64,000 bases of DNA from Deltaproteobacteria bacterium (GTDB lineage: Bacteria > Desulfobacterota > Dissulfuribacteria > Dissulfuribacterales > DYLC01): assembly GCA_028695735.1 (NCBI GenBank), contig JAQVIJ010000002.1, positions 209,852 to 273,851 on the forward strand, read 5' to 3'. The notes below the pieces were generated by a model. It saw only the letters and a list, made by a program, of their open reading frames with translations, ran no database searches and was not told where the DNA came from. Positions 55,626 through 64,000 of the stretch are shown here, piece by piece (the first letter of the stretch is position 1; each line of letters starts with the position of its first letter). Position numbers and translations under genes: made by a program.

Positions 55626-55820
55626 CTTCTTCCTCCTTTTTCAAGTAGCGATGCGCTGAAGGCATCTTGAGCTAAACTGAATAGTCAAGGCCCATCGCTG
55701 ATATCTACGGATGTTGAGTATCAGCATAGAGAGAAAAAATGGAAAGAAAAGCCGTAATATGCTGTTTTTATTGTAGGTGCTAAAGGAATGGAGTTTGTGG
55801 GGAAATTACTTACAAGCGTT

Positions 55821-56486
55821 TTATTGAGTATTATTATCGAGAAGCTGTTCCTTTTCAGCCCATAATACCGCCTTTCGAGTGAGTTCCATGGCGTTTTTGA
55901 TACACAGCTTCTGTTTGATGCGATCCCGATATGTGCCCACGGTCTTGATGCTCAGATGCAGTCTTTCCGAGATATCCCGCGTGGAAAGGCCTATGCCTAT
56001 GAGGCGGAAGACCTCCAGTTCCCTGTCCGTAAGCAGTTCCATGGCATTTATGGCCTCACAACCTGCGTTGTTGCAGAAACGCTCCAGCATGTGAGACATG
56101 ACCTGCTCGCTCATGAATATCTTGCCTGCCCTTATCTGTTGTACCGCCTTTACAATGAGTTCTGATGCCTCTTTTTTCATGACATAGCCGCGAGCGCCTG
56201 CATGAAGCGCCCTTTCGGCCCAGACCATCTCGTCATGCATGGAAAGCACCAGCACCAAAATGGATTGCTCTCCTTCTGAGATCTCTCTTACCAGGTCCAG
56301 ACCATTTTCCTGGCCCAGGGAGATGTCCACTATGGCCATATCAGGGCTGTGTTTCTGAATGGCCTTGCGGGCCTCGGTCATATTGCCGGCCAGGGCGCAT
56401 ACCTCCAGGTCATTTTCCTGCATCAGTAGCTCCTTCAGGCCGAGGCAGAAAATGGGGTGGTCGTCAACTATAACGATTCGAAACAT
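55821..56486 (-). CDS. NarL-family response regulator
   Basis: The 221-aa start at 56486 has CAGGAG 8 nt upstream. A GTG three codons earlier is less likely. The receiver domain shows VDDHP, the phosphoacceptor Asp in DMAIVDISLG, and MKKEA. The LuxR-type helix-turn-helix is LTDRELEVFRLIGIGLSTRDISERLHLSIKTVGTYRDRIKQKL. It follows the sensor kinase by 5 bp and is very likely its partner. Located between the kinase and the formate dehydrogenase operon. Confidence 0.93.
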   Translation of the reverse strand: MFRIVIVDDHPIFCLGLKELLMQENDLEVCALAGNMTEARKAIQKHSPDMAIVDISLGQENGLDLVREISEGEQSILVLVLSMHDEMVWAERALHAGARGYVMKKEASELIVKAVQQIRAGKIFMSEQVMSHMLERFCNNAGCEAINAMELLTDRELEVFRLIGIGLSTRDISERLHLSIKTVGTYRDRIKQKLCIKNAMELTRKAVLWAEKEQLLDNNTQ

Positions 56487-56491
56487 AAGTC

Positions 56492-58921
56492 TCACTCCTG
56501 TGGGTTGTTGCGTAAGTTTGATGACAACATTTCAGTCAAAATGCTTACCTGAGTGCCCTTGCCGGCCTCGGAGGTGATCTTCAATACAGCACCTATGGCC
56601 TTTGCCCGGTAGCGCATGGTATGCAGCCCCAGGCCCTTGTAGCGAAGGGATGTGTCGAACCCCTTTCCGTCATCCCTGACCATTAATTCCAAAAGACCGG
56701 CCTTTGAACGGCATTCGATGTGAATGTTTTGGGCCTCGGCGTGTTTTGCGGCATTGAAGACGGCCTCACGCACGATGCAATATATCTGAGTCGGCATGTT
56801 GTTGTCAGCCCATTTTATGTGTCCGTGAAAGGTGTATGTGCAGTTTATGTGAAAGAGCTGCTGAATCTCCAGGGTCAGGGCCTTGATGGCCGCCTCAATG
56901 CCTTCCTCTGCGATGTGCACAGGATAGAGGCCGTGTGCAAGCTGTCTGGCCTTTTCCACGGCCTCCTTGATAAACCGCCGTATGGTTTCGAGCTGTTCGG
57001 CCAGGGTTGAGCATTCCTGGCCTGCCTTTTGAGCCAGGGCCTTGGTCAGGAGTTCCACGCCGCTTAAATGGGAGCAGAGGTTGTCGTGCAGGTCCTTGCC
57101 TATGTTGCTGCGCTCCTGTTCCGAGACTGCGATGATCTGGCGCTCCAGTGCAAGCATCTCCGTCTCAGCGCGCATGCGCAGCATCTGCAGCCAGAGGCCG
57201 TTTAGAATCAGGGAGATCTGCCGGACATCAGAGGTTTCATAATCTTGAGTCCCGTTGCATACGCCTGCAAGAAGGACGATTTTGCCTTCATGATAAAAAG
57301 GTATATCCAGGTGTCTATGTGTATGTTGACGGTATGGCGAGAGATTGTGTGTGCAATGCTCAGAATCATTACAAATGATAGTTTCATTTGACTTGATAAC
57401 AGTTGACGGCAGATTGTCTTCATCTATGTGGCAGGTATATTCATATGATTGATCATATGCCAATAGAATGATACTTAATGTTTGTAAATCGTCATTTGGT
57501 ATTGCCAGATAACCTGCCTCGCTATTGGTCAACTGTATTATTTTATTTACTGTAAATTTATAATAATCTTGTGGTGAATGCATATGTGTATTGGCAAGTT
57601 CCAGTAATGTGCTGAGCCTTATTTCGTCTTGTTTTTTATGCCATTCATATAAAGCCAGGTCATCCACCATATCATTGGCAAGATGACTCAATTCCACGAA
57701 TTCATTAAATATCATATCAGATTCCTGAATTTTTATCTTTTCATTTACTGCCTTTTTGAAAAACATGGTAAATTGGTCGATATTGTTTCTGATTTTGAAT
57801 GAATAAAAATAAGAAGCGAATAAAAGGATAATAACTGCTATTCCAAGCAGCAAAAGAAATAAAATTATATTTTTAGTGAGAATCATGCGATAAACAACTG
57901 TCTGAGAGCTGATAGCCTTGTTTAATTCATTCATAGATATATTTGCACATATAATCCAGCCCCATGAAGAATATGGTTTTACAAAAAACAGCCTATTTTG
58001 TTGTTGATTATCTGCAATATTAGTTAATTCTATGTATTCGCCATTTGTTGTGCTTAAACCAGCTTCCAGCAATTTTTTGCCGTATTGATTTCCTGATTCA
58101 TCTGAAATATCTGTTAAAGACCTGCCGATAAAATTTGTATTTGAATGGGTAATAATAGTGCCATCTTTTCTAAATATGAAAAAATTGCCGTCTATTCCGA
58201 AGTGCATCATGCGAATACGATTCAGCAATTCTGCCTGAAGCATCTCCTCTATGCCTTTTTTATAGACCTCTGCACCGATGATCCAATCAAATGGCGCAAA
58301 ATATCTGGCAAATACCGCCTTTATAAGCATGGTCTGCGGAAATCCTGGTTTTTGTGTGGCATATTCGAAGAAATCAGTACCTTTTTCGTAAAGACTGGAT
58401 AGCAGTTCCTCGGCCTGTTTGCCTGATTGCTCATTAAAAATTGTCGATAGATTATGGCCTTCAATCGCTGGATTATTGGCAAATAATTCAAATCTATTGG
58501 TTTTTATGTTGGCGATAAAATAAAATCCATTGTCATCACTCCAGCGTATTGGTCTGAGTAGTTCAAGAATCATCTGCTGAAGTTTTTCATTATTCAGCTC
58601 TGTAGCATATATATCATGCACATGTGAAGTAATAGTATATGCTGATTGGACTTTTTGTCTCAGTTCTTTTTCTATTTGAAGATTAGATTGTTGATTGTGT
58701 TCAACAATATAATTGATTACCTTGTCAACTTCTTCTTTTAGTCTTTCCTTATATTGTTCCTGGAATTGTGTCTTGATGTTTTGAATATGTTGATTAAATG
58801 CATTGTATTCATTGATGGCGAAAACGGTTGTCATCATAATACCGAGCATAATAACAACTGCTGATGCAGCATAAAAAGGCGTTGAGGATAGGGATATCTT
58901 GCGCATCTTATCAATCTTCAT
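56492..58921 (-). CDS. Double-Cache sensor histidine kinase (HisKA_3 type)
   Basis: The 809-aa product has a membrane helix (about 15-36), a sensor region (about 37-330) with two Cache-like repeats (DDNGFYFIANIKTNRFELFANNP and GIDGNFFIFRKDGTIITHSN), a second helix (about 345-370), a HAMP-like linker, GAF (about 440-590), and a NarX-type kinase core (SNIGKDLHDNLCSHLSGVELL with His near 611, then REAVFNAAKHAEA and DDGKGFD). Residues to about 570 are encoded by AT-rich DNA and the kinase by GC-rich DNA. Its start overlaps the binding-protein gene by 11 bp. Confidence 0.9.
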   Translation of the reverse strand: MKIDKMRKISLSSTPFYAASAVVIMLGIMMTTVFAINEYNAFNQHIQNIKTQFQEQYKERLKEEVDKVINYIVEHNQQSNLQIEKELRQKVQSAYTITSHVHDIYATELNNEKLQQMILELLRPIRWSDDNGFYFIANIKTNRFELFANNPAIEGHNLSTIFNEQSGKQAEELLSSLYEKGTDFFEYATQKPGFPQTMLIKAVFARYFAPFDWIIGAEVYKKGIEEMLQAELLNRIRMMHFGIDGNFFIFRKDGTIITHSNTNFIGRSLTDISDESGNQYGKKLLEAGLSTTNGEYIELTNIADNQQQNRLFFVKPYSSWGWIICANISMNELNKAISSQTVVYRMILTKNIILFLLLLGIAVIILLFASYFYSFKIRNNIDQFTMFFKKAVNEKIKIQESDMIFNEFVELSHLANDMVDDLALYEWHKKQDEIRLSTLLELANTHMHSPQDYYKFTVNKIIQLTNSEAGYLAIPNDDLQTLSIILLAYDQSYEYTCHIDEDNLPSTVIKSNETIICNDSEHCTHNLSPYRQHTHRHLDIPFYHEGKIVLLAGVCNGTQDYETSDVRQISLILNGLWLQMLRMRAETEMLALERQIIAVSEQERSNIGKDLHDNLCSHLSGVELLTKALAQKAGQECSTLAEQLETIRRFIKEAVEKARQLAHGLYPVHIAEEGIEAAIKALTLEIQQLFHINCTYTFHGHIKWADNNMPTQIYCIVREAVFNAAKHAEAQNIHIECRSKAGLLELMVRDDGKGFDTSLRYKGLGLHTMRYRAKAIGAVLKITSEAGKGTQVSILTEMLSSNLRNNPQE

Positions 58922-60056
58922 TCAGTAAATGAATGCTCGGATAAATAGTGGTCAGATAGATCTCATCCAACCCCTGATGGTCATTTTCTCCGAATCGCAG
59001 CACCAGGCCGCCTAAATCAAATACGCCTGTCTTTTCAAGGGTCGCAAGGAAATTTTCCCTGGTGAGTTCGCCTGAAACCATTTCAGCCACTCTTGCAAAC
59101 AATCTGCCCGCCAGATAGCCCTCAAGGGTTGTGAAGCTGATGGGGGCATCGTGCTGGTATTTGTGCATGGCGGCCCTGTATTCCGAAAGAATGGGCAATG
59201 CATTTGACATGGGGTAGGGCACCACCTGCGAGACTATGACATTTTCACCATAGGTCCCCAATTCATTATAAAGGCTCTCGGTTCCCACAAAACTTATGTT
59301 GCAGAAGAGGGTATTGTCTTGCACCTTTGCCTTGTAGAGTTTAATGAATTCAGCACATGCGCTGTAGGCCCCCACCATTACGACGGCCTCCGGCCTTTCG
59401 GCTGCGATTTTTTTGAGTGCGCCCATCACGGCCACGGTGTTTCTTTCATAGCTGCCATGGGCTACAAGCGACATATTGCGGCGTTTTAAGGCCAGTTTCA
59501 GGCCGTTAAGCCCTGCAAGGCCGTAGGTGTCGTTCTGATATAGGCAGGCGATGCGTGTGAGATGCCTTTTGTCCACCAGGTAGCGCACAATGGCCTCCAT
59601 CTCCTGATAGTAGCTGGCCCTCACATTGACAATGAGCGAATTGAAGGGCGTGCGCAGCAGCTCATCGCCTGTAAAGGGCGCAAAGAAGGGCACATTATAT
59701 CTTTGAATCAAGGGGAGGACAGCGCGAGAGGTGGGGGTGCCCACCTCACCGATCAAAAGAAAGACATTGAATTCATTTATCAGGCGAATGGTATTGGCCA
59801 CGGCCCTGTCAGGCTCATAGCTGTCATCCAGGCTGATCAGTTGAATCTGCCTGCCCTTGACCCCGCCAGCCTCGTTGACCTGGGCAAAGGCCGCCAACAG
59901 ACCTGCCCTCATCTCTATGCCCAGGTTTCTGGCCGGTCCTGTGAGGGCGCAGGACTGCCCCAACACGATGGGTTCTTGGCCGCAACTGGGCATGGGAGGC
60001 ATGAAAGACATGGCGATCGCCAATAAAATGATTACAAAGGTGTTTAATGGGTGCAT
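58911..60056 (-). CDS. Periplasmic ligand-binding protein (Peripla_BP_6 type)
   Basis: The 381-aa product has a signal sequence ending near SCGQ. The rest is a two-lobed type I binding fold: VLGQSCALTGPARNLGIEMRAGLLAAFAQVNEAGGVKGRQIQLISLDDSYEPDRAV, ACLYQNDTYGLAGLNGLK and VVMVGAYSACAEFIKLYK, as in LivJ/UrtA-like receptors. No permease or ATPase gene is present. It overlaps the kinase gene, so it probably serves as a ligand receptor for the kinase and not as part of a transporter. Divergent from the P-type ATPase. Confidence 0.88.
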   Translation of the reverse strand: MHPLNTFVIILLAIAMSFMPPMPSCGQEPIVLGQSCALTGPARNLGIEMRAGLLAAFAQVNEAGGVKGRQIQLISLDDSYEPDRAVANTIRLINEFNVFLLIGEVGTPTSRAVLPLIQRYNVPFFAPFTGDELLRTPFNSLIVNVRASYYQEMEAIVRYLVDKRHLTRIACLYQNDTYGLAGLNGLKLALKRRNMSLVAHGSYERNTVAVMGALKKIAAERPEAVVMVGAYSACAEFIKLYKAKVQDNTLFCNISFVGTESLYNELGTYGENVIVSQVVPYPMSNALPILSEYRAAMHKYQHDAPISFTTLEGYLAGRLFARVAEMVSGELTRENFLATLEKTGVFDLGGLVLRFGENDHQGLDEIYLTTIYPSIHLLNED

Positions 60057-60117
60057 AATACAGAATATAACCGCTTTGAAAGAATTTTACAGCGGGCAGT
60101 TTAATGGAGGCTTGCGC

Positions 60118-62874
60118 ATGCAATCAGTCAAAGACAGGTCAGAGAATATCTTAAAGCAAGCTGACTGGCACAGTCTTTCCCATCAGGGACTCTTGAGCCT
60201 TCTGGAGGTGAATGCGCAAAAGGGGTTAAGTGCACAGGAGGTTTTAGAGCGCAGAAAGGTATATGGATTTAATCGCATCTCGCAAAAGGGTGGAAAGGGC
60301 CCTTTCTTGCGCTTTTTGCTGCAATTTCATCAACCGCTCATATATATACTTCTTCTTTCAGGCTGCATCACCGCTGGGCTGGGCGAGTGGGTGGATAGCT
60401 CTGTCATATTTGGGGTGGTGCTGCTCAATGCTGTCATCGGCTTTGTGCAGGAATCCAAGGCCGTAAGCGCCCTTTCCGCCCTTTCTCGCATTCTGGTCTC
60501 AGAGGCCACTGTGATCAGGGATGGGGAAAGGCGCCGCATCTCCTTTGAAGAGCTGGTGCCAGGGGACATTGTTTTGCTTCAAAGCGGAGACAAGGTGCCT
60601 GCTGACCTGCGGCTCATAGAGACAAGGGACCTGCAAGTAAACGAATCCGCCCTCACAGGTGAATCCTTGCCGGTAGCCAAACAGAGCCAGCCGATTCCAG
60701 CCGATGTGGGCATTGCAGACCGCACCAATATGGCCTTTGCCTCATCCTTGGTGACCTTTGGCCAGGCTACTGGTGTGGTGGTGGCCACAGGAGACCATAC
60801 TGAAGTAGGCCGCATAGCCAGGCTGGCGGCAGGCGCTGAGGAGATAGCCACGCCCCTTACTCGAAAGCTCGCCTCTTTCAGCACCTTTTTGCTCTATATC
60901 ATTTTGGGGCTGGCTGGGTGCGTCATCGCCTTGGGTCTGTGGCGTAACCAGCCATTTGAGGAGGTCTTTATGGCGGCAGTGGCCCTGGCCGTAGGGGCCA
61001 TTCCAGAGGGTCTTCCTGCCGCTGTCACCATTACCCTGGCCATCGGTGTATCGAGAATGGCCAAACGTCAGGCCATTATCAGAAGACTTCCCGCTGTGGA
61101 GACCCTGGGTTCCACCACTGTGATCTGCTCGGACAAGACAGGCACCCTCACTGAAAATCAGATGACTGTGCAAGAAATTTATGCCGGAGAGGCCAGTTAT
61201 GCAGTGACAGGCATCGGCTATATTCCAGAAGGCGAGGTGGTGCCAAAGGATGCCTTGGAAAATATGGCATTTGTGGAATGCGTTCGAGCCGGCGTTTTAT
61301 GTAATGACAGCAGGTTGTTGCAAGAAAAAGGGCTTGAGTGGAGAGTAGAAGGGGACCCCACTGAAGGGGCGCTTTTGGTTGCTGGCATGAAGCTCGGTCT
61401 TTTTCCCAAGGAGCAGAATCTGGCCTATATGCGGCTGGACAGCCTGCCTTTTGAATCAGAATATCAATACATGGCCACACTTCATAAGGCCACAAGCGGT
61501 GAAAAGGTGGTGTATCTCAAGGGCGCACCAGAGGTGGTTTTAGACAGGTGCGAGCAACGGTTGAATGAAAAGGGTGAAACACTGCCCATAGACCGGCATG
61601 AATTGCTTAAGCTTGTGCAGGGAATGGCGGGTCAGGGGTTTCGAGTCCTGGCCTTTGCAGCCATTTACAATTATCCTTTTGAGGAATTGAATCACCAGGC
61701 GGTGAGAGAAGGCCTGGTGTTTTTGGGGCTTCAGGCCATGATAGATCCACCGAGGCCAGAGGTGATCAGGGCAGTGGCGGCCTGTCATCAGGCAGGTATT
61801 GATGTCAAGATGATTACAGGAGACCATGTGATAACCGCCAGGGCCATTGCTGAGGCCATCGGTCTGAAACCCTTATTGACCTTCGAAGGAAGTGAAATTC
61901 AGGCGGTGACCGGCAGCCTCTTGCAATCCATGTCTGATGATGAACTGAAGGAGTCCATCGAGAAAGTGACTGTCTTTGCCCGTGTGAGTCCTGAGCAGAA
62001 GTTGCGTTTGGTGCAGGCCCTTCAGTCTCGTGGACACATAGTGGCCATGACAGGGGATGGTGTGAACGATGCCCCTGCCCTCAAGGCAGCCGATATAGGA
62101 GTGGCCATGGGCAGGACCGGCACCGAGGTGGCCAGGGAGGCGGCGGACATGGTCTTGGCCGACGACAACTTCAGCTCCATAGAGGCCGCTGTGGAAGAAG
62201 GCCGTTGTGTCTTTGACAACCTGATCAAGTTCATAGTCTGGACATTGCCCACCAATCTGGGCGAAGGCCTCGTGATTTTAGCGGCCATGCTTCTAAACGT
62301 GGCCCTGCCCATTTTGCCCGTACAGATTTTGTGGATCAACATGACCACAGCGGTATTTTTGGGCCTTATGCTGGTCTTTGAGCCAAAGGAAGAGGATATC
62401 ATGCAACGACCGCCAAGGGATGTAAGGGCGCCGATTCTTACGCCCTGGCTCATATTTCGCATAGTCTTTGTGGGTGCTCTGCTTCTGACTGTCTGTTTTG
62501 GACTGTTTAATTGGGCGCTTGCCCATAATTATACCCTGTCAGAGGCGCGCACCCTGGCTGTAAATGCCTTTGTGGTGATGGAGTTGTTTTATCTCTTTAA
62601 CTGCCGCCACCTGATGTTTCCTTTGTTTAAGGGTGATTTTCTTTCAAATCCCTGGGTCTTTTGGGGAGCAGGGCTTACACTGCTGTTGCAGGTGACATAC
62701 ACCTATGCGCCTTTGATGCAGCGGCTGTTTCACAGCGCATCCATGGACTGGTTTGCCTGGCTTTTGGTATGTGCCGCGAGCGCCGTAGTGTTGGTATTGG
62801 TAGAGCTTGAGAAATGGATTCTGCGCAGAGTAAAAGAAGGGCATCAGAAGTCCAATGCCTCCTTTACACTGTAA
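60118..62874 (+). CDS. P-type cation-transporting ATPase (P2 type)
   Basis: The 918-aa start at 60118 has GGAGG 8 nt upstream. The open frame further left lies over the binding-protein gene and is not used. Actuator motif NESALTGESLP, membrane motif GAIPEGLPAAVT, phosphorylation site CSDKTGTLTENQM, nucleotide-binding KGAPEVVL and hinge MTGDGVNDAPALKAADIGVAMG are all present, plus the C-terminal cation-ATPase helices. It groups with PacL-like Ca2+ or related P2 ATPases; the ion cannot be read from the sequence. Convergent with the MBL hydrolase and overlapping it by 31 bp. Confidence 0.93.
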   Translation: MQSVKDRSENILKQADWHSLSHQGLLSLLEVNAQKGLSAQEVLERRKVYGFNRISQKGGKGPFLRFLLQFHQPLIYILLLSGCITAGLGEWVDSSVIFGVVLLNAVIGFVQESKAVSALSALSRILVSEATVIRDGERRRISFEELVPGDIVLLQSGDKVPADLRLIETRDLQVNESALTGESLPVAKQSQPIPADVGIADRTNMAFASSLVTFGQATGVVVATGDHTEVGRIARLAAGAEEIATPLTRKLASFSTFLLYIILGLAGCVIALGLWRNQPFEEVFMAAVALAVGAIPEGLPAAVTITLAIGVSRMAKRQAIIRRLPAVETLGSTTVICSDKTGTLTENQMTVQEIYAGEASYAVTGIGYIPEGEVVPKDALENMAFVECVRAGVLCNDSRLLQEKGLEWRVEGDPTEGALLVAGMKLGLFPKEQNLAYMRLDSLPFESEYQYMATLHKATSGEKVVYLKGAPEVVLDRCEQRLNEKGETLPIDRHELLKLVQGMAGQGFRVLAFAAIYNYPFEELNHQAVREGLVFLGLQAMIDPPRPEVIRAVAACHQAGIDVKMITGDHVITARAIAEAIGLKPLLTFEGSEIQAVTGSLLQSMSDDELKESIEKVTVFARVSPEQKLRLVQALQSRGHIVAMTGDGVNDAPALKAADIGVAMGRTGTEVAREAADMVLADDNFSSIEAAVEEGRCVFDNLIKFIVWTLPTNLGEGLVILAAMLLNVALPILPVQILWINMTTAVFLGLMLVFEPKEEDIMQRPPRDVRAPILTPWLIFRIVFVGALLLTVCFGLFNWALAHNYTLSEARTLAVNAFVVMELFYLFNCRHLMFPLFKGDFLSNPWVFWGAGLTLLLQVTYTYAPLMQRLFHSASMDWFAWLLVCAASAVVLVLVELEKWILRRVKEGHQKSNASFTL

Positions 62875-63704
62875 CGCCTGCCATCAAACATCACGGCCGC
62901 ACCTGCCATTTTCATGTCGTGAGGAAATGCGAGGCGCATTCCTGTCTCAAGACAGCGTTTGAGCACCTCTTTGCGCTCTGAAAGTATGGTGAGGGGAAAG
63001 AGGTCATAGGACATGGACCAGGCAGGATTCAGTTGATTGGCATTGGGAATGAGATCCCCTGCGAACATGAGGTCAAAGGTCTCGCCCTTAAAGATGGGAA
63101 GTAGCATGTACGGAGTGTGGCCGTTGGACACAAACCACTCTACGCCTTTCAGGGTGGGCTCTGGGTTGTCTCCTGTGACGAATCGCAGGAGGTTTGAGGT
63201 GTGCAGAAAGGCCAGGTCCCGTTTGAGAAAGGATGCCCTGTCGCGTTCCGTGGGTGCATTGGCGTGCCTCCAGTGGCCTTCGTGTATCCAGTGCCTGGCG
63301 CAAGGGAAGGTGGGCAAGGTTTCACCCCTTTCATTGGAATACGAAAACCCGCCCACATGGTCGAAGTGCAGGTGCGTGAGTATCACATCCGTCACGCTTT
63401 CTTTGGAAACAGAGAGGCGTTTTAGGGTATCGGAAATGGCATGGGGACGATTTTCTATGGCATAGCGGTCCAATTCATTTTGAGGCCACTTGTCGCCGGC
63501 CCCGCCGTCTATCACCATGACACAGCCGGTTTTTTTGTTTATGGCCAACAGTGTGCGCATGGCGATCCTGACACGGTTTAGCTCATCCACCTCCTCCACC
63601 TTGGACCACAATACCTTGGGCACCACGCCGTACATGGCGCCTCCATCCAGGGCGATGGTGCCCGTCACTATGGAATAGAGTTCGAAGTCACTGATCTTCA
63701 GCAT
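62844..63704 (-). CDS. MBL-fold metallo-hydrolase
   Basis: The 286-aa product has the metallo-beta-lactamase motif THLHFDHVGG (near 110-119), VIDGGAGDK, a later FAGDLIP and the last His in FPHDMKM. The long N-terminal and central parts resemble quorum-quenching-lactonase-like or general MBL hydrolases. Its start overlaps the waaA stop by 17 bp, so the two may be co-expressed. Substrate unknown. Confidence 0.88.
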   Translation of the reverse strand: MLKISDFELYSIVTGTIALDGGAMYGVVPKVLWSKVEEVDELNRVRIAMRTLLAINKKTGCVMVIDGGAGDKWPQNELDRYAIENRPHAISDTLKRLSVSKESVTDVILTHLHFDHVGGFSYSNERGETLPTFPCARHWIHEGHWRHANAPTERDRASFLKRDLAFLHTSNLLRFVTGDNPEPTLKGVEWFVSNGHTPYMLLPIFKGETFDLMFAGDLIPNANQLNPAWSMSYDLFPLTILSERKEVLKRCLETGMRLAFPHDMKMAGAAVMFDGRRYSVKEALDF

Positions 63705-64000
63705 GGCCGTAGATTCCTTCTTTTTCCAAACACATCAAGATATATTCAGCCTGGTGAGTGGCTGCGTCAATTGCGATTTTTTGAAGGCCTTTCAAGGCAT
63801 TCCGGCCTATTTTGTTGCGATATTGGGCATCTGACAGGAGTTTTATGGCATTGTCAGCCAATTCCCGGGCATCTTTAATCTCAAATGCGCCTTCTGTCCG
63901 CAGCAGCGCCTCCTTTGCCTCTTCAAAGTTTTCCATGTGAGGTCCGAAGAGTACTGGGCAGGCCCATGCCGCTGGTTCCATGGGGTTTTGCCCGCCCTTG
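63688..64000 (-). CDS. waaA: 3-deoxy-D-manno-octulosonic acid transferase (3' part, cut by window edge)
   Basis: Only the C-terminal end is in the window, about 104 codons to the stop at 63688. GGQNPMEPAAWACPVLFGPHMENFEEAKEALL is the WaaA/KdtA glycosyltransferase-B signature at the sugar-nucleotide site. It attaches Kdo to lipid A precursors at the inner membrane. The rest lies right of the window. It shows that the cell makes lipopolysaccharide. Confidence 0.88.
   Translation of the reverse strand, partial: KGGQNPMEPAAWACPVLFGPHMENFEEAKEALLRTEGAFEIKDARELADNAIKLLSDAQYRNKIGRNALKGLQKIAIDAATHQAEYILMCLEKEGIYGHAEDQ

Noticed and set aside
59857-60117. N-terminal extension of the P-type ATPase
   Set aside because: It overlaps the divergent binding-protein gene. 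A strong GGAGG precedes the ATG at 60118, which starts a normal ATPase N-terminus.

Overview
The window looks like a chromosomal segment of a Gram-negative, anaerobic, probably thermophilic bacterium of the Desulfobacterota (deltaproteobacterial) type. This is inferred from gene content: a selenocysteine formate dehydrogenase with its own FdhE, a RACo-like ASKHA/ferredoxin corrinoid activator, a DsrE-family protein, Kdo transferase, RND and MacAB efflux, an acetyl-CoA synthetase, a type III-style CRISPR locus and an MjaI-type restriction system. No rRNA or tRNA gene was found. Housekeeping genes are GC-rich. Several blocks (about 1-3360, 4560-8650, 33400-35340, 46440-47050, 48800-49850 and 57200-58900) are distinctly AT-rich.

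Layout. 1-3354: the trailer end of a CRISPR array (six 36-bp repeats), a SNF2-type helicase gene on the minus strand, an orphan degenerate repeat, a 23-codon membrane peptide and a CARF-HEPN ribonuclease. 3478-4569: CobD-like aminotransferase. 4556-9859 (minus): HDOD-GAF protein, NtrY-like kinase, DUF4390 protein, PilP/GspC-like protein and an entericidin-like lipopeptide. 9873-11777 (minus): RACo-like activator. 11980-21712: TetR repressor divergent from a six-gene efflux operon (RND adaptor, RND pump, outer-membrane factor, MacA, MacB ATPase, MacB permease). 21838-30475: tsaB, gyrA, gpsA, UPF0280, acs, WXXGXW protein, creatininase-like protein, TlpA-like lipoprotein. 30578-33353: argJ and a NifA-like sigma-54 activator. 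33397-35321: an AT-rich restriction-modification cassette between 16-bp direct repeats. 35441-36923 (minus): RluD-type synthase and CarD. 37284-43813: gltB, mreC, cupin, PAP2 phosphatase. 44116-46291 (minus): typA and a DsrE-like protein. 46444-48093: a RAYT transposase with REP palindromes and a repeat island holding a structured element. 48094-48789: sfsA. 48802-49840 (minus): two small secreted proteins. 50166-55625 (minus): fdhE, fdhI, fdhB and fdhA, the last with an in-frame UGA. 55821-60056 (minus): response regulator, Cache sensor kinase and periplasmic binding protein. 60118-62874: P-type cation ATPase. 62844-64000 (minus): MBL-fold hydrolase and the 3' end of waaA.

How the parts work together. 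The left edge carries type III CRISPR immunity accessories: an array plus a cyclic-oligoadenylate-type CARF-HEPN RNase with a tiny membrane peptide just upstream. The restriction system is a second, independent defence. The formate dehydrogenase operon sits next to a binding protein, kinase and regulator trio that could sense a small molecule and control it.

Most unusual features: (i) a helicase gene lying between the true CRISPR repeats and an orphan repeat; (ii) a 114-116 bp element at 47173-47286 and 47605-47720 whose two full copies, in opposite orientation, differ in stem sequence but keep the base pairing; (iii) a REP palindrome inside the RAYT reading frame; (iv) a DNA methyltransferase with a degenerate staphylococcal-nuclease-like C-terminal domain, in a cassette flanked by direct repeats. 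All assignments come from reading the sequence. No database search was run.
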